Shown one piece after another: positions 53,811 through 61,852 of a stretch of DNA of 64,000 nucleotides. The position numbers and the translations under genes are program-made. Origin of the DNA: CAWBLP01 sp963721065 (lineage in GTDB: Bacteria > Pseudomonadota > Alphaproteobacteria > Acetobacterales > Acetobacteraceae); assembly GCA_963721065.1 (NCBI GenBank), contig CAVRHO010000007.1:124001-188000 (forward strand), given 5' to 3'. Numbering within the stretch: the first letter of the stretch is position 1; every line of letters starts with the position of its first letter. The notes under the pieces were generated by a model. The model made no database searches. It saw only the letters and a list, made by a program, of their open reading frames with translations, and was not told the DNA's origin.

Positions 53811-54161
53811 TCAGTCGGCCGTTTGGACGTGATCGGGATCGATCTCGATGCCATCGTCCGCTTTTTCGTCGGGCTCGGGAGTGTCATCGTCAGGAGCGTC
53901 GTCCTCAGGAGCGTCGTCCTCAGCGTCGGCTGCAGACGTTGCTGCCTCCTCGGCCTCGTCGGCCATGGTGGCGGCAGCCAGGGCCAGCCGTGGATGCATT
54001 CCGACGCCAGAGGTGGTGCGGGATCGCCGGGCCGCGCGCGCAATCGGCGGTGGCTGCTGAGCACCGCACTTTGGACAGGCAGCGGGTGACCTGTTCAAAT
54101 CGTAGAAGCGTTCATGGCATGCAACGCATGTGCACTTGGTGCCGAGTTCTGGTTTACTCAT
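53811..54161 (-). CDS. FYDLN acid domain protein (TIGR02300 family)
   Basis: A 116-residue protein beginning MSKPELGTKCTCVACHERFY and continuing DLNRSPAACPKCGAQQP: two CxxC knuckles form a zinc ribbon containing the FYDLN signature. The second half is a very acidic tail (many Glu and Asp), as in the family. The proteins are alphaproteobacterial, essential or conserved in several species, and of unknown role. The ATG at 54161 is preferred over 54260 because it matches the family start. This supports the taxonomic guess for the window. Confidence 0.85.
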   Translation of the reverse strand: MSKPELGTKCTCVACHERFYDLNRSPAACPKCGAQQPPPIARAARRSRTTSGVGMHPRLALAAATMADEAEEAATSAADAEDDAPEDDAPDDDTPEPDEKADDGIEIDPDHVQTAD

Positions 54162-54287
54162 GAATAGGTCCTGGATTGACCAGGAGAAATCCGCGATCAC
54201 ACACCGAAAATGATGATTGTAATACCCGGACTCTCGAGGATAGACTGAATCAGGCGGCATTGCCTGCGGGAAATGGCCGATGAAACC

Positions 54288-54644
54288 TCACCCTGCATGC
54301 GTGCCATTGAGCTTTTCAGAGCATGCACGCGCCAGGGCGCTGTCGGGAGATTTCTGGTCACCCACGGTTGCCCAGCCAGCCTTCATCACCAGGTCGCTCC
54401 GGGCATAGCCTTCCGTCTGAGCCCGGAATTTCGTCAACACGTTCTTGTCGGGGTCCTGCTCGGCCTTTGCCACGCAGAACGGTACAAGAGCGGCAACTAC
54501 CGCCGCATCGGCGCGCTTCTGGGCGAGTTGCTGGGCCGTTGACGAGGTAGTCCATCCGAGCTGCGAGAAGCCGACAATTGCTGTCAGCACGGCACCGACC
54601 ACCGCCCCCCAGATCCCGGGCTTCAACCATACGGGAATTTGCAT
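54288..54644 (-). CDS. Small membrane-anchored hypothetical protein
   Basis: A 118-residue protein starting MQIPVWLKPGIWGAVVGAVL, one transmembrane segment near the N-terminus, then a soluble Ala-rich domain with two Cys (LVPFCVAKAEQDPDK, LARACSEKLNG). I recall very similar small proteins in Rhizobiales and Acetobacteraceae, with the same WLKPG.WG..VGA opening. Location is likely inner membrane with the domain in the periplasm. Role unknown. Confidence 0.75.
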   Translation of the reverse strand: MQIPVWLKPGIWGAVVGAVLTAIVGFSQLGWTTSSTAQQLAQKRADAAVVAALVPFCVAKAEQDPDKNVLTKFRAQTEGYARSDLVMKAGWATVGDQKSPDSALARACSEKLNGTHAG

Positions 54645-55125
54645 TGTATGTTCTTTTTTCTATGAGAGAACCAATCTCCTCCCATCGGCACGCCATATCT
54701 TCTTAAAGATGGGAAGGATAATTCCCATTACATCGTGTTGCCAAAAATAAAATTGTCGCACAACATGAAGGTGGAGCTTCCCCGACGAGTGACGGCAACG
54801 GGAGAGAGCGCGGCCATTTGCGGGTGCGCCAACGCAACTCCGCTGCCGCTTGTGCTCCGGGCCGCGGTCGCTAAGTGCAATGCACCTTGCGCGTGTGCAC
54901 AAGGCTTTCCTTGTTCAAGTCAGAAACGACCTGGTTGCTGGAAGGTCCAGCCATCACCTGACCGTACCCACAGGTGACCGTATTTCCGGCGCGCCCCTGA
55001 AGTGACCAGTATCCCAGTTGGATGGCCCCAATGCTGGCGGAACCTTAGAAACCCGGAGGTGATTTCGCCTTCTGATTCAGATCGTTCCCGCATGAATGTT
55101 CCTGTCGTCAATGGCGGTAACGCTC
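54645..55125. other. Gene-poor, AT-richer region
   Basis: About 480 bases with visibly lower GC near 54650-54770 (for example TTGCCAAAAATAAAATTGTC). A leftward 57-residue reading (MRERSESEGEITSGF…) ending at 54920 could be a small gene but lacks support. The AT-rich part probably holds the promoter for the 54288-54644 gene. Confidence 0.45.
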
Positions 55126-55323
55126 TTACGATTTGCCGAGCCGTCCGGCCTGGGCCTGGAACGGGTCGGCAGCACGGGTCAGCCGCTGGTTTTGTGCAAT
55201 CCACGCCTGCGCTTCGAATTCGGTGGCGAAGCCAAGTATCGTTTGGCGTGCTCCGTTGGTGGCGACGATTCGCACTTCAAAGCCGGTGCCATCAACCCGG
55301 GCGGCGATGTGGTACTTATCCAC
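55126..55323 (-). CDS. Small hypothetical protein
   Basis: A 65-residue protein, MDKYHIAARVDGTGFEVRIV and then ARQTILGFATEFEAQAWIAQ, which has a compact beta-beta-alpha pattern. I recall related unnamed small proteins in alphaproteobacteria sharing GFATE.EA.AWIA. No operon partner is obvious. Function unknown. Confidence 0.65.
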   Translation of the reverse strand: MDKYHIAARVDGTGFEVRIVATNGARQTILGFATEFEAQAWIAQNQRLTRAADPFQAQAGRLGKS

Positions 55324-55562
55324 TTGTGGACTCTCCGGGCGACCGAATTAACGGATGTTCACTGACCGCTGCCGCGTTCGGGGCCGCCGTGCCGACGCTT
55401 GTCATCTTGCTGTCATCGCGCGATAGGTGCCGGTCCTACGCCCACCCCAGCCACAAAGGTAACCTTCTCTGCCCTCAATCCGGCAGGCAGGTGCCAACAT
55501 CGTACTCTGGACAACCGTCATGGTTTCCAGCGACGCAAACGCGGCACCGGGGTTATCTCGCA

Positions 55563-55828
55563 TCATCGCGCTGGGAGGTTTACTGTCGAAGTCCTGTTCT
55601 GCCGGCCACGCTCGAGGTCATGGGTGACCTTCTGCCCGTCGTTGAGTCCGCGCCGCCCGGCCGCGCTCGACTGCCGCGATCTCGACTGCCGCGATCTCGA
55701 CTGCTGAGGTATGGACGAAAACGTCCGTCCAGCCATCATCCGGCTGGATAAAACCGTGTCCCCATTTGTCCATTAAACCGCTCGGCGCTTCCGGTGGTCC
55801 ACACTGTGCAGGCCGTACTACCTTCCAT
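55563..55828 (-). pseudogene. Decayed cold-shock protein (CspA family)
   Basis: Pieces of a CspA protein are spread over several frames. RFNGQMGT corresponds to the VKWFN.QKG start, GFIQPDDGWTDVFVHTSAVE is an almost intact RNA-binding block, and NDGQKVTHDLERGRQNRT followed by STVNLPAR is the C-terminus. Joining them needs at least two frame changes. The stretch after TSAVE contains a 15-bp unit repeated about 2.5 times (55668-55705), an insertion not found in intact genes. So the gene is dead in this genome, although other copies may exist elsewhere. Confidence 0.75.
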
Positions 55829-55941
55829 CGGAATTATTGCATGCGGGGACATCCGCGAACTTGGCTCAATGTGATCTGAAAAAATATCGCAGCAACAATC
55901 TAGGCGCAGCGCACGGAAAATACCATCCCCCAAACAAGAAA

Positions 55942-56229
55942 TCAGTCGATTTCTTTCGTCCGTGCGACATTCTGGTCCAGAAGCACCCGGGCCCCTTCCG
56001 GTGTCAAGGTGAAGGTTGAGCCTGGCGTGAGGCGCCGTCGCGCAGCCGCATCGGAATCATCCTCCCAGCGGACCAGATTGGCGCGAATTAGCGGGCCAAC
56101 CATGCTTGCATCTACGTCGTGCGCAGCAACAGCCGGCTGCTGGCTGAGCGCGTGCAGGAAGCTCAGTTGTGCGGCGGTCAGTTCCATTCCGATCGGGCGG
56201 TGCGCCTCGTCTTCCTTGTCAGACATCAT
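55942..56229 (-). CDS. Small hypothetical protein
   Basis: A 95-residue protein (MMSDKEDEAHRPIGMELTAA) resembling a small winged-helix: LSFLHALSQQPAVAAHDVDA, a LIRANLVRWEDD turn, then FTLTPEGARVLL, reminiscent of the LT..G...L end of MarR-like or PadR-like domains. I cannot prove DNA binding. GGAGG stands 10 bases upstream of the first ATG. It is in the patch of small leftward genes. Confidence 0.6.
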   Translation of the reverse strand: MMSDKEDEAHRPIGMELTAAQLSFLHALSQQPAVAAHDVDASMVGPLIRANLVRWEDDSDAAARRRLTPGSTFTLTPEGARVLLDQNVARTKEID

Positions 56230-56472
56230 ATGCGTGCCGGCCTCCGGGCTGCTGTTCCGGCGAGCTCGCCATTCGGGTTCGGGTGGTCAGTCTGCGCGCG
56301 CAAGGGGCGCCACCGAACCGCTCTCAACGCGAGCATTCTCCACACGGGCACCCCACCAGTAGCGCGTTCACGCTAGCACGTGGTGGGCAAAGCGGAAAGC
56401 CACGAAGCACTCGTTGCTTGCGTCGCCAGCGGCTCATGGGTGGTGAGCTGGATCGCGCTCAGCCCGTCCGGC

Positions 56473-56709
56473 CTACGGTTTCGTCGCGGCGTCAATGGCC
56501 TCGGCGTCGAGCAGGCGGCGCAACGCGGCAAACTCCGGTCCAGATCCGTCCATGCTCAGGAAATCGCCGAGTGGGATATCGCTGACATGCCCGCCGGACG
56601 ATGCATTGGCTTTGTGGCGCACGAACCGAAGGCCCGACCTCGTGTCGTGCATCAGGCTCCAATGATCGCCATTTTGGCTTTGATATAGGGATGTAGCCTT
56701 GAGGGACAT
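56473..56709 (-). CDS. Small hypothetical protein
   Basis: A 78-residue protein from the ATG at 56709 (MSLKATSLYQSQNGDHWSLM), preceded by GGAG at a good distance. The pattern S.NGD.W.L..D..SG..FV.H.AN.SSGG..S.I..G.FLS is one I recall from unnamed proteins in Rhizobiales and Acetobacteraceae. No domain name or function. Confidence 0.68.
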   Translation of the reverse strand: MSLKATSLYQSQNGDHWSLMHDTRSGLRFVRHKANASSGGHVSDIPLGDFLSMDGSGPEFAALRRLLDAEAIDAATKP

Positions 56710-56968
56710 TTCACGCTCCAACGACCGAAACGGCATATGGCCGGTCAGCGTACCAGAGTCAGCGCACGGCTATGAGAGGGCGCGGTGCTGTCGCCCGGTC
56801 CGTTCAAATGGCGAACCCGACCAGTGGAAAACCTGCGGCGCCGCACGAACCGGGATCACTCGCCGTGAGCTTTCGGTCAGACTTTGAGACCCCGACGCGC
56901 CATCCAGCCTTGACCCGGCCCGCGTGCGCGCTATCCATCGCGCCAACCGCGTGAACAGGAGACCGAAC

Positions 56969-58030
56969 ATGCGCGCCTGGGCCGTCGTCGAGAATGGCAA
57001 GCCACTGCAGGAAGTCGAGTGGCCGACCCCCGAGCCGAAGGGCACCGAAGTGCTGGTGGAGGTGACGCATTGCGGCGTCTGCCACTCCGACCTGCATATC
57101 TGGGACGGCTACTACGACCTGGGCGGCGGCAAGCACATGTCGCTGAAGGACCGCGGCGTGGTGCTGCCGCTGGCCATGGGGCACGAGATCGTCGGCCGCG
57201 TCGCCAAGCTGGGCCCCGACGCCAAGGGCGTGAAGGTCGGCGACCTGCGCATCGTCTATCCCTGGCTTGGCTGCGGCCAGTGCGAGAAGTGCCTGGCGGA
57301 GGAGGACAACATGTGCCTCACCCCGCGCAGCCTGGGCGTGTACCAGAACGGCGGCTACGGCACGCATGTGATCGCGCCGCACCCGCGACACCTGGTCGAT
57401 CCGGGCAATGTCGATCCGGCGGTGGCCGCCACCTACGCCTGCTCCGGCATCACCGTGTACTCGGCAATCAAGAAGGCCATGCCGATGCCGGCCGATGAGC
57501 CCATCGTGCTGGTCGGCGCCGGCGGCCTGGGCATGAACGCGATCGCCATCCTGAAGGCGATGGGCCACCGCAACATCGTCGTGGTGGACCTGAGCGCCGA
57601 AAAGCGGGAAGCCGCCCTGAAGGCCGGCGCCAGCAAGGCGGTGGACGGCAACGGCGACGACGTGACCAGGCGCATCGTCGAGGCGGCCGGCGGCCCGGTG
57701 ATGGCGGTGGTGGACCTGGTGAACGGCACGCAGACCGCGCGCTTCGCCTTCGACGCGCTGCGCAAGGGCGGCAAGCTGATCCAGGTGGGCCTGTTCGGCG
57801 GCGAGCTGACCGTGCCGCTGCCGATCATGGCGATCCGCGCGCTGACCGTGCAGGGCAGCTACGTGGGCAATCCGAAGGAACTGCGCGAACTGATCGACCT
57901 GGCGCAGCACGGCAAGCTGGAGGCGCTGCCGGTGGCGACGGTGCCGCAGAACCAGGCCTATGACGCGCTGATGCGCCTGAAGGACGGCAAGGTCACCGGC
58001 CGCCTGGTGTTGAAGGCCGAAGCCGCCTGA
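56969..58030 (+). CDS. Zinc-dependent alcohol dehydrogenase
   Basis: A 353-residue medium-chain dehydrogenase. Catalytic zinc ligands are Cys38 (CGVCHSD), His72 (MGHE) and Cys158 (TYACSG); the structural zinc is held by Cys102, 105, 108 and 116 (CGQCEKC…C). The NAD-binding motif is VGAGGLG at residues 182-188, and VVVDLS with Asp suggests NAD. It starts at 56969 behind AGGAGA. Such enzymes oxidise primary or short-chain alcohols. An insertion (YYDLGGGKHMSLKDRG) after the catalytic Cys is seen in one proteobacterial subgroup. Monocistronic. Confidence 0.92.
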   Translation: MRAWAVVENGKPLQEVEWPTPEPKGTEVLVEVTHCGVCHSDLHIWDGYYDLGGGKHMSLKDRGVVLPLAMGHEIVGRVAKLGPDAKGVKVGDLRIVYPWLGCGQCEKCLAEEDNMCLTPRSLGVYQNGGYGTHVIAPHPRHLVDPGNVDPAVAATYACSGITVYSAIKKAMPMPADEPIVLVGAGGLGMNAIAILKAMGHRNIVVVDLSAEKREAALKAGASKAVDGNGDDVTRRIVEAAGGPVMAVVDLVNGTQTARFAFDALRKGGKLIQVGLFGGELTVPLPIMAIRALTVQGSYVGNPKELRELIDLAQHGKLEALPVATVPQNQAYDALMRLKDGKVTGRLVLKAEAA

Positions 58031-58541
58031 TCGAGGGATGATGGTGGGGCAGGGCGGGGTGCCGCTTCTGCCTCACCTCTTCGACGCTTCAGACCAACCC
58101 GCGTTGCGTTGTGTTTGACCGCGACCGCCACACACCGTCATGGTCGGCGGAGCAGTCTGTGTGAAAACTCATTTCCGAAATTCCGACGGAGGAGATCCTT
58201 CGCGATCGGAGCAAGCCAGCGAAGCAAATTCTCCGTCCCGCCGACTGGCGGCGCCTTTGGAGATGAATTTTCTGCACGAATTTGTAACGGTCGAGTTTTC
58301 ACCCAGACTGGGAGGCCGACCATCCACGTCAGTGTCATGCCGAAGGCACACCGGCACCGCCGGAGCTCACGGGACAACTGCCGCCGATCCGACCTATCTC
58401 ACGACTGCGTTCCGCAGGACGAAGACGTGGATGGCCGGCCTTCGCCGGCCATGACGGTGAGCCGACCACGAGGGTGAGTTGCCGGCCAACGGTCAAACGC
58501 ACAGCGGGCTGGTATCAGACCGCCCGTCTGGACCGCGCTGG
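58031..58541. other. Gene-free region with half palindromic element
   Basis: About 510 bases between convergent adh and brnA. A right-arm half of the palindromic repeat is at 58424-58455 (GTGGATGGCCGGCCTTCGCC…CCATGAC), and a diverged left half lies near 58316. No gene is convincing. Confidence 0.55.
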
Positions 58542-58898
58542 TCAGGCGGCGTTCTTCTTCCTGGCTTCAGCAAGCTTTTTGGTCTGCACAAACGCCCGCA
58601 GTACGGCGTTGATGTGTGCCTGATAGTCCTGTCCCTGCGCCTTGAACCAGTCGATCAGGTCGGCATCCAGGCACAGATGCATGTCCTCCTGATCGACATC
58701 GGGCGGGGGCGGGCCGGGATAGGCCAGGGTCCAGTCCAGTTCCTCGTGGACGTCATCCGGATCGGCGGCGATACTTGCCTCCAGTTCCTCTTCGGTCATT
58801 GCATCCACCTTCGCCCAGTCGGTCCGGCTTTCTCCCCGCCGACGCATTTCTTCAAGCTCTTCAGCCGTATAGCGAACGATATCGCCGTTCCTCTGCAC
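58542..58898 (-). CDS. brnA: BrnA family antitoxin
   Basis: A 118-residue protein. The N-terminal VQRNGDIVRYTAEELEEMRR is the BrnA toxin-binding part, the middle is acidic, and the end (LDADLIDWFKAQGQDYQAHI, NAVLRAFV) is the ribbon-helix-helix DNA-binding domain with the usual YQ.(R/H)IN..LR pattern. The GTG at 58898 is preferred: GGAGGG lies six bases upstream. It overlaps the toxin gene by 38 bases. BrnA neutralises BrnT and represses the operon. Confidence 0.88.
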   Translation of the reverse strand: MQRNGDIVRYTAEELEEMRRRGESRTDWAKVDAMTEEELEASIAADPDDVHEELDWTLAYPGPPPPDVDQEDMHLCLDADLIDWFKAQGQDYQAHINAVLRAFVQTKKLAEARKKNAA

Positions 58899-59139
58899 GT
58901 CGGGCCCTCCGCATGGTGATGATCCGGATCGTCTCGGCACGTTTCGTCCAGATCACCGCGATCAGCTTGTGATTCAATATAGCAATGCTGAGCCAGCGTT
59001 TCTCGTCGCCACGCGGCGACAACCCGGTCGACAATGGCCTCCCGTCGAACAGGGCCGGGGCATCGACAAAGTCCAGGCCTCGGTTCTCTGGGACGAGTCG
59101 GCGCTTGTCCTCCGACCATTCGAAGCCAGCGCGCGGCAT
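58861..59139 (-). CDS. brnT: BrnT family toxin
   Basis: A 92-residue ribonuclease-type toxin, RelE-like fold. Motifs: GFEWSEDKRRLVPENRGLDF, DAPALFDGRPLSTGLSPRGD, LIAVIWTKRAETIRIITMRR and AEERRYRSLYG. It matches BrnT with FEW..K...N...G.DF..A...FD and IRIIS.RRA...E...Y. The usual start is unclear: ATG at 59139 fits, TTG at 59163 is possible. It precedes brnA in the standard toxin-first order. Activity would be inhibition of translation by RNA cleavage. Confidence 0.88.
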   Translation of the reverse strand: MPRAGFEWSEDKRRLVPENRGLDFVDAPALFDGRPLSTGLSPRGDEKRWLSIAILNHKLIAVIWTKRAETIRIITMRRARRAEERRYRSLYG

Positions 59140-59254
59140 GTCCAACTGGGCAACCCCGACCAAGGATCCGGGTCACCCTTCTGCCTTCGGACGGTAAACA
59201 AACTCCTTCCGTCCCGGCATGGCGCCGCCGCCTCGCGGGCTCTATATCCCGCCC

Positions 59255-60091
59255 ATGCGCGCCTCCTTCCACAAGATGCACGGCTGCGGCAACGACTTCG
59301 TCGTGTTCGACGAACGCCCCCGCCCGCTCGCCATCACCCCCGCCCGGGCGGCGGCGCTGGCCGACCGGCGGACCGGCATCGGCTGTGACCAGTTCATCAC
59401 CATCGAGCCGCCCCCGCCCGGCGCCAACGCGGACGCCTTCATGCGCATCCGCAACCCCGACGGCAGCGAGGCGGGCGCCTGTGGCAACGCCACCCGCTGC
59501 GTCGCCCACCTGCTGGCCGCAGAAACCGGCCACCACACCCAGGTAATCCGCACTGTCTCGGGCAACCTCCCGGCCGAGGTGCTGGCCGACGGCCGCGTCC
59601 GCGTCGATATGGGCCCCGCCCGCCTGGGATGGTCGGAAATCCCGCTGGCCGAACCGGCCGACACGCTGCACCTGGACCTGGCCGAGGGTCCGGTGGCCGA
59701 CCCGGCCGCCGCCAGCATGGGCAACCCGCACGCCACTTTCTTCGTCCCCGACGTGGCCAAGCTCCCCATCGAGCAGATCGGCCCCCGCCTGGAGCACGCC
59801 CCCCTGTTCCCCGACCGCGCCAATATCGGCTTCGCCCAGGTGCTGGCGCCGGACCGGTTGCGCCTGCGCGTGTGGGAACGCGGCGCCGGCCTGACCCTGG
59901 CCTGCGGCTCCGGCGCCTGCGCCGCCCTGGTGAACGCCCACCGCCGCGGCCTGACCGGCACCCGCGCCACCGTGCTGGTCGATGGCGGCGAACTGGAGAT
60001 CGAATGGCGCGGCCTAAAGACGGTGCTGATGACCGGCCCGGTCGCCACCGCCTTCACCGGCACGGTCGAACTGGACGACTATCCGGCATGA
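59255..60091 (+). CDS. dapF: Diaminopimelate epimerase
   Basis: A 278-residue epimerase interconverting LL- and meso-diaminopimelate for lysine and peptidoglycan. Catalytic Cys76 is in GACGNATRC and Cys217 in LACGSGACAA. MRASFHKMHGCGNDFVVFDE is the family N-terminus, so the ATG at 59255 is right although the frame opens at 59219. Its stop overlaps the mtaB start as ATGA, an order seen in many alphaproteobacteria (dapF-mtaB-ftsY). Confidence 0.96.
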   Translation: MRASFHKMHGCGNDFVVFDERPRPLAITPARAAALADRRTGIGCDQFITIEPPPPGANADAFMRIRNPDGSEAGACGNATRCVAHLLAAETGHHTQVIRTVSGNLPAEVLADGRVRVDMGPARLGWSEIPLAEPADTLHLDLAEGPVADPAAASMGNPHATFFVPDVAKLPIEQIGPRLEHAPLFPDRANIGFAQVLAPDRLRLRVWERGAGLTLACGSGACAALVNAHRRGLTGTRATVLVDGGELEIEWRGLKTVLMTGPVATAFTGTVELDDYPA

Positions 60092-61335
60092 GTGTCGAGG
60101 TCCTCACCTTCGGCTGCCGCCTGAACACCTACGAAAGCGAGGTGATGCGCGGCCACGCCGCCGCGCTGGACGACACGGTGATCGTCAACACCTGCGCCGT
60201 CACCGCCGAGGCCGAACGCCAGGCCCGCCAGGCGATCCGGCGCACCGCCCGCGAGCGTCCCGGCGCCCGCATCGTCGTCACCGGCTGCGCCGTGCAACTG
60301 GACGCCGACTCCTGGGCGCGGCTGCCCGGCGTGCACCGGGTGCTGGGCAACCAGGAGAAGCTGAAGCCGGAAAGCTGGGCCCCGGACGCGCCCGCCGCGG
60401 TGTCCGACATCATGGCGGCGCGCGACACCGCTGCGCACCTGGTCACCGAGTTCGCCGGCCGGGCACGGGCCTTCGTGCAGGTGCAGCAGGGCTGCGACCA
60501 CCGCTGCACCTTCTGCATCATTCCGTTCGGCCGCGGCCCCAGCCGCAGCGTGCCGATCGGCGCGGTGGTGGACCAGGCCCGCGCCCTGGTCGCCGCCGGC
60601 TACCGGGAACTGGTGCTGACCGGCGTGGACATCGCCAGCTTCGGCCCGGACCTGCCCGGCAGGCCCTCGCTGGGCCAACTGGCGCGCCGGCTGCTGGCGC
60701 TGGTGCCGGAGCTGCCGCGGCTGCGGCTGTCCTCGCTGGACCCGGCGGCGATCGACGATGACGTCTGGCGCCTGATCGCCGAGGAGCCCCGGCTGATGCC
60801 GCACCTGCACCTGTCGCTGCAGGCCGGCAGCGACCTGATCCTGAAGCGGATGAAGCGCCGCCACCTGCGCGCCGACGCTCTGCGCGTGATCGGGCGGGCG
60901 AGGGACCTGCGCCCGGGAATCGCCATCGGCGCCGACCTGATCGCCGGCTTTCCCACCGAGACCGACGCGCTGTTCGAGGAGACGCTGGATTTCGTGCGCC
61001 AGGCGGACCTGCCGTTCCTGCACGTGTTCCCGTACAGCGAGCGGGCAGGGACCCCGGCGGCCCGCATGCCCGCGGTGCCGAAGCCATTGCGGCGGGAGCG
61101 CGCGGCCCGGCTGCGCGCGGCCGGGCAGGCGATGGCGCAGCGCTTCTTCGCGGCTCAGCTTGGCCGCACGGCCTCGGTGCTGACCGAACGGGCGGATACC
61201 GGGCACACCGAACACTTCGTGCCGGTCCGGCTGACTGAGCCGGCGGAGCCCGGGCGGCTGCTCACGGCCCGGATCGCCGACGTAGCGGCCGACGGGGTGG
61301 TGGCCGATGTGGTGGTGGCTTCCCATGCGCTCTGA
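60088..61335 (+). CDS. mtaB: tRNA t6A methylthiotransferase (MtaB family)
   Basis: A 415-residue radical-SAM methylthiotransferase, converting tRNA t6A37 to ms2t6A37. The N-terminal UPF0004 domain starts SVEVLTFGCRLNTYESE with the first cluster Cys, then VIVNTCAVT and VVTGCAVQ; the radical SAM motif is CDHRCTFC; LSLQAGSDLILKRMKRRH and GADLIAGFPTETDALFEETL follow; a C-terminal TRAM-like part closes it. It is translationally coupled to dapF and ends before a tandem-repeat array. Confidence 0.94.
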   Translation: MSVEVLTFGCRLNTYESEVMRGHAAALDDTVIVNTCAVTAEAERQARQAIRRTARERPGARIVVTGCAVQLDADSWARLPGVHRVLGNQEKLKPESWAPDAPAAVSDIMAARDTAAHLVTEFAGRARAFVQVQQGCDHRCTFCIIPFGRGPSRSVPIGAVVDQARALVAAGYRELVLTGVDIASFGPDLPGRPSLGQLARRLLALVPELPRLRLSSLDPAAIDDDVWRLIAEEPRLMPHLHLSLQAGSDLILKRMKRRHLRADALRVIGRARDLRPGIAIGADLIAGFPTETDALFEETLDFVRQADLPFLHVFPYSERAGTPAARMPAVPKPLRRERAARLRAAGQAMAQRFFAAQLGRTASVLTERADTGHTEHFVPVRLTEPAEPGRLLTARIADVAADGVVADVVVASHAL

Positions 61336-61375
61336 GGTGACTGGCATGGCGACGGCCTGGATATGGCGTGCCAGG

Positions 61376-61612
61376 TCGGCAAACCATCCGGCGCCCCGAT
61401 CGGCAAACCATCCGGCTCCCTGGTTGGCGAACCATCCGGCGCCCCGATCGGCAAACCATCCGGCTCCCTGGTTGGCGAACCATCCGGCGCCCCGATCGGC
61501 AAACCATCCGGCTCCCTGGTTGGCGAACCATCCGGCGCCCCGGTCAGCAAGCCAACCGGCTCCTCGGTCAACAGACCATCCGGCTCCCTGGTCGGCAAGC
61601 CAACCGTCCTCC
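61376..61612. repeat. 48-bp tandem repeat array (24-bp half-units)
   Basis: Alternating 24-base units GATCGGCAAACCATCCGG+CTCCCT and GGTTGGCGAACCATCCGG+CGCCCC, about five pairs, the last ones diverged. As the unit is a multiple of three, all frames are open; one frame reads GKPSGSLVGEPSGAPI repeats. It is between mtaB and a palindromic element. It is not a CRISPR array: there are no spacers. Confidence 0.92.
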
Positions 61613-61614
61613 CG

Positions 61615-61724
61615 GTCATGGCCGGGCCTGACCCGGCCATCCACCCGGGAAGACCGGGCACCCTCCACGCCCGTTGCGACCCGATCGGTCCGGGGTAGAT
61701 GGCCGGGTCAGGCCTGGCCATGAC
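61615..61724. repeat. REP-like palindromic element
   Basis: Arms GTCATGGCCGGGCCTGACCC and GGGTCAGGCCTGGCCATGAC (one change), upstream of ftsY. The tandem array ends just before it, as at 1.2 and 7.3 kb. Confidence 0.83.
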
Positions 61725-61852
61725 CGGGGGGACCGGAAAACCACGGCGCTTCTGGCGGCGCGCCGTGCGGCGGGCATTACCCCCCATGACACGCGGCGCG
61801 ATGGCCGCCCTTGACCGGCCGCCCGCGACCTTGCGGAAAGGGACCCTTTGAC

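Noticed and set aside
54920..55204. 94-residue leftward open frame
   Set aside because: The part MRERSESEGEI… is vaguely protein-like but there is no clear ribosome-binding site or known pattern; kept only as a note in the intergenic entry.
61376..61612. Possible CRISPR array
   Set aside because: Units are contiguous and near-identical with no unique spacers, and no cas gene is nearby.
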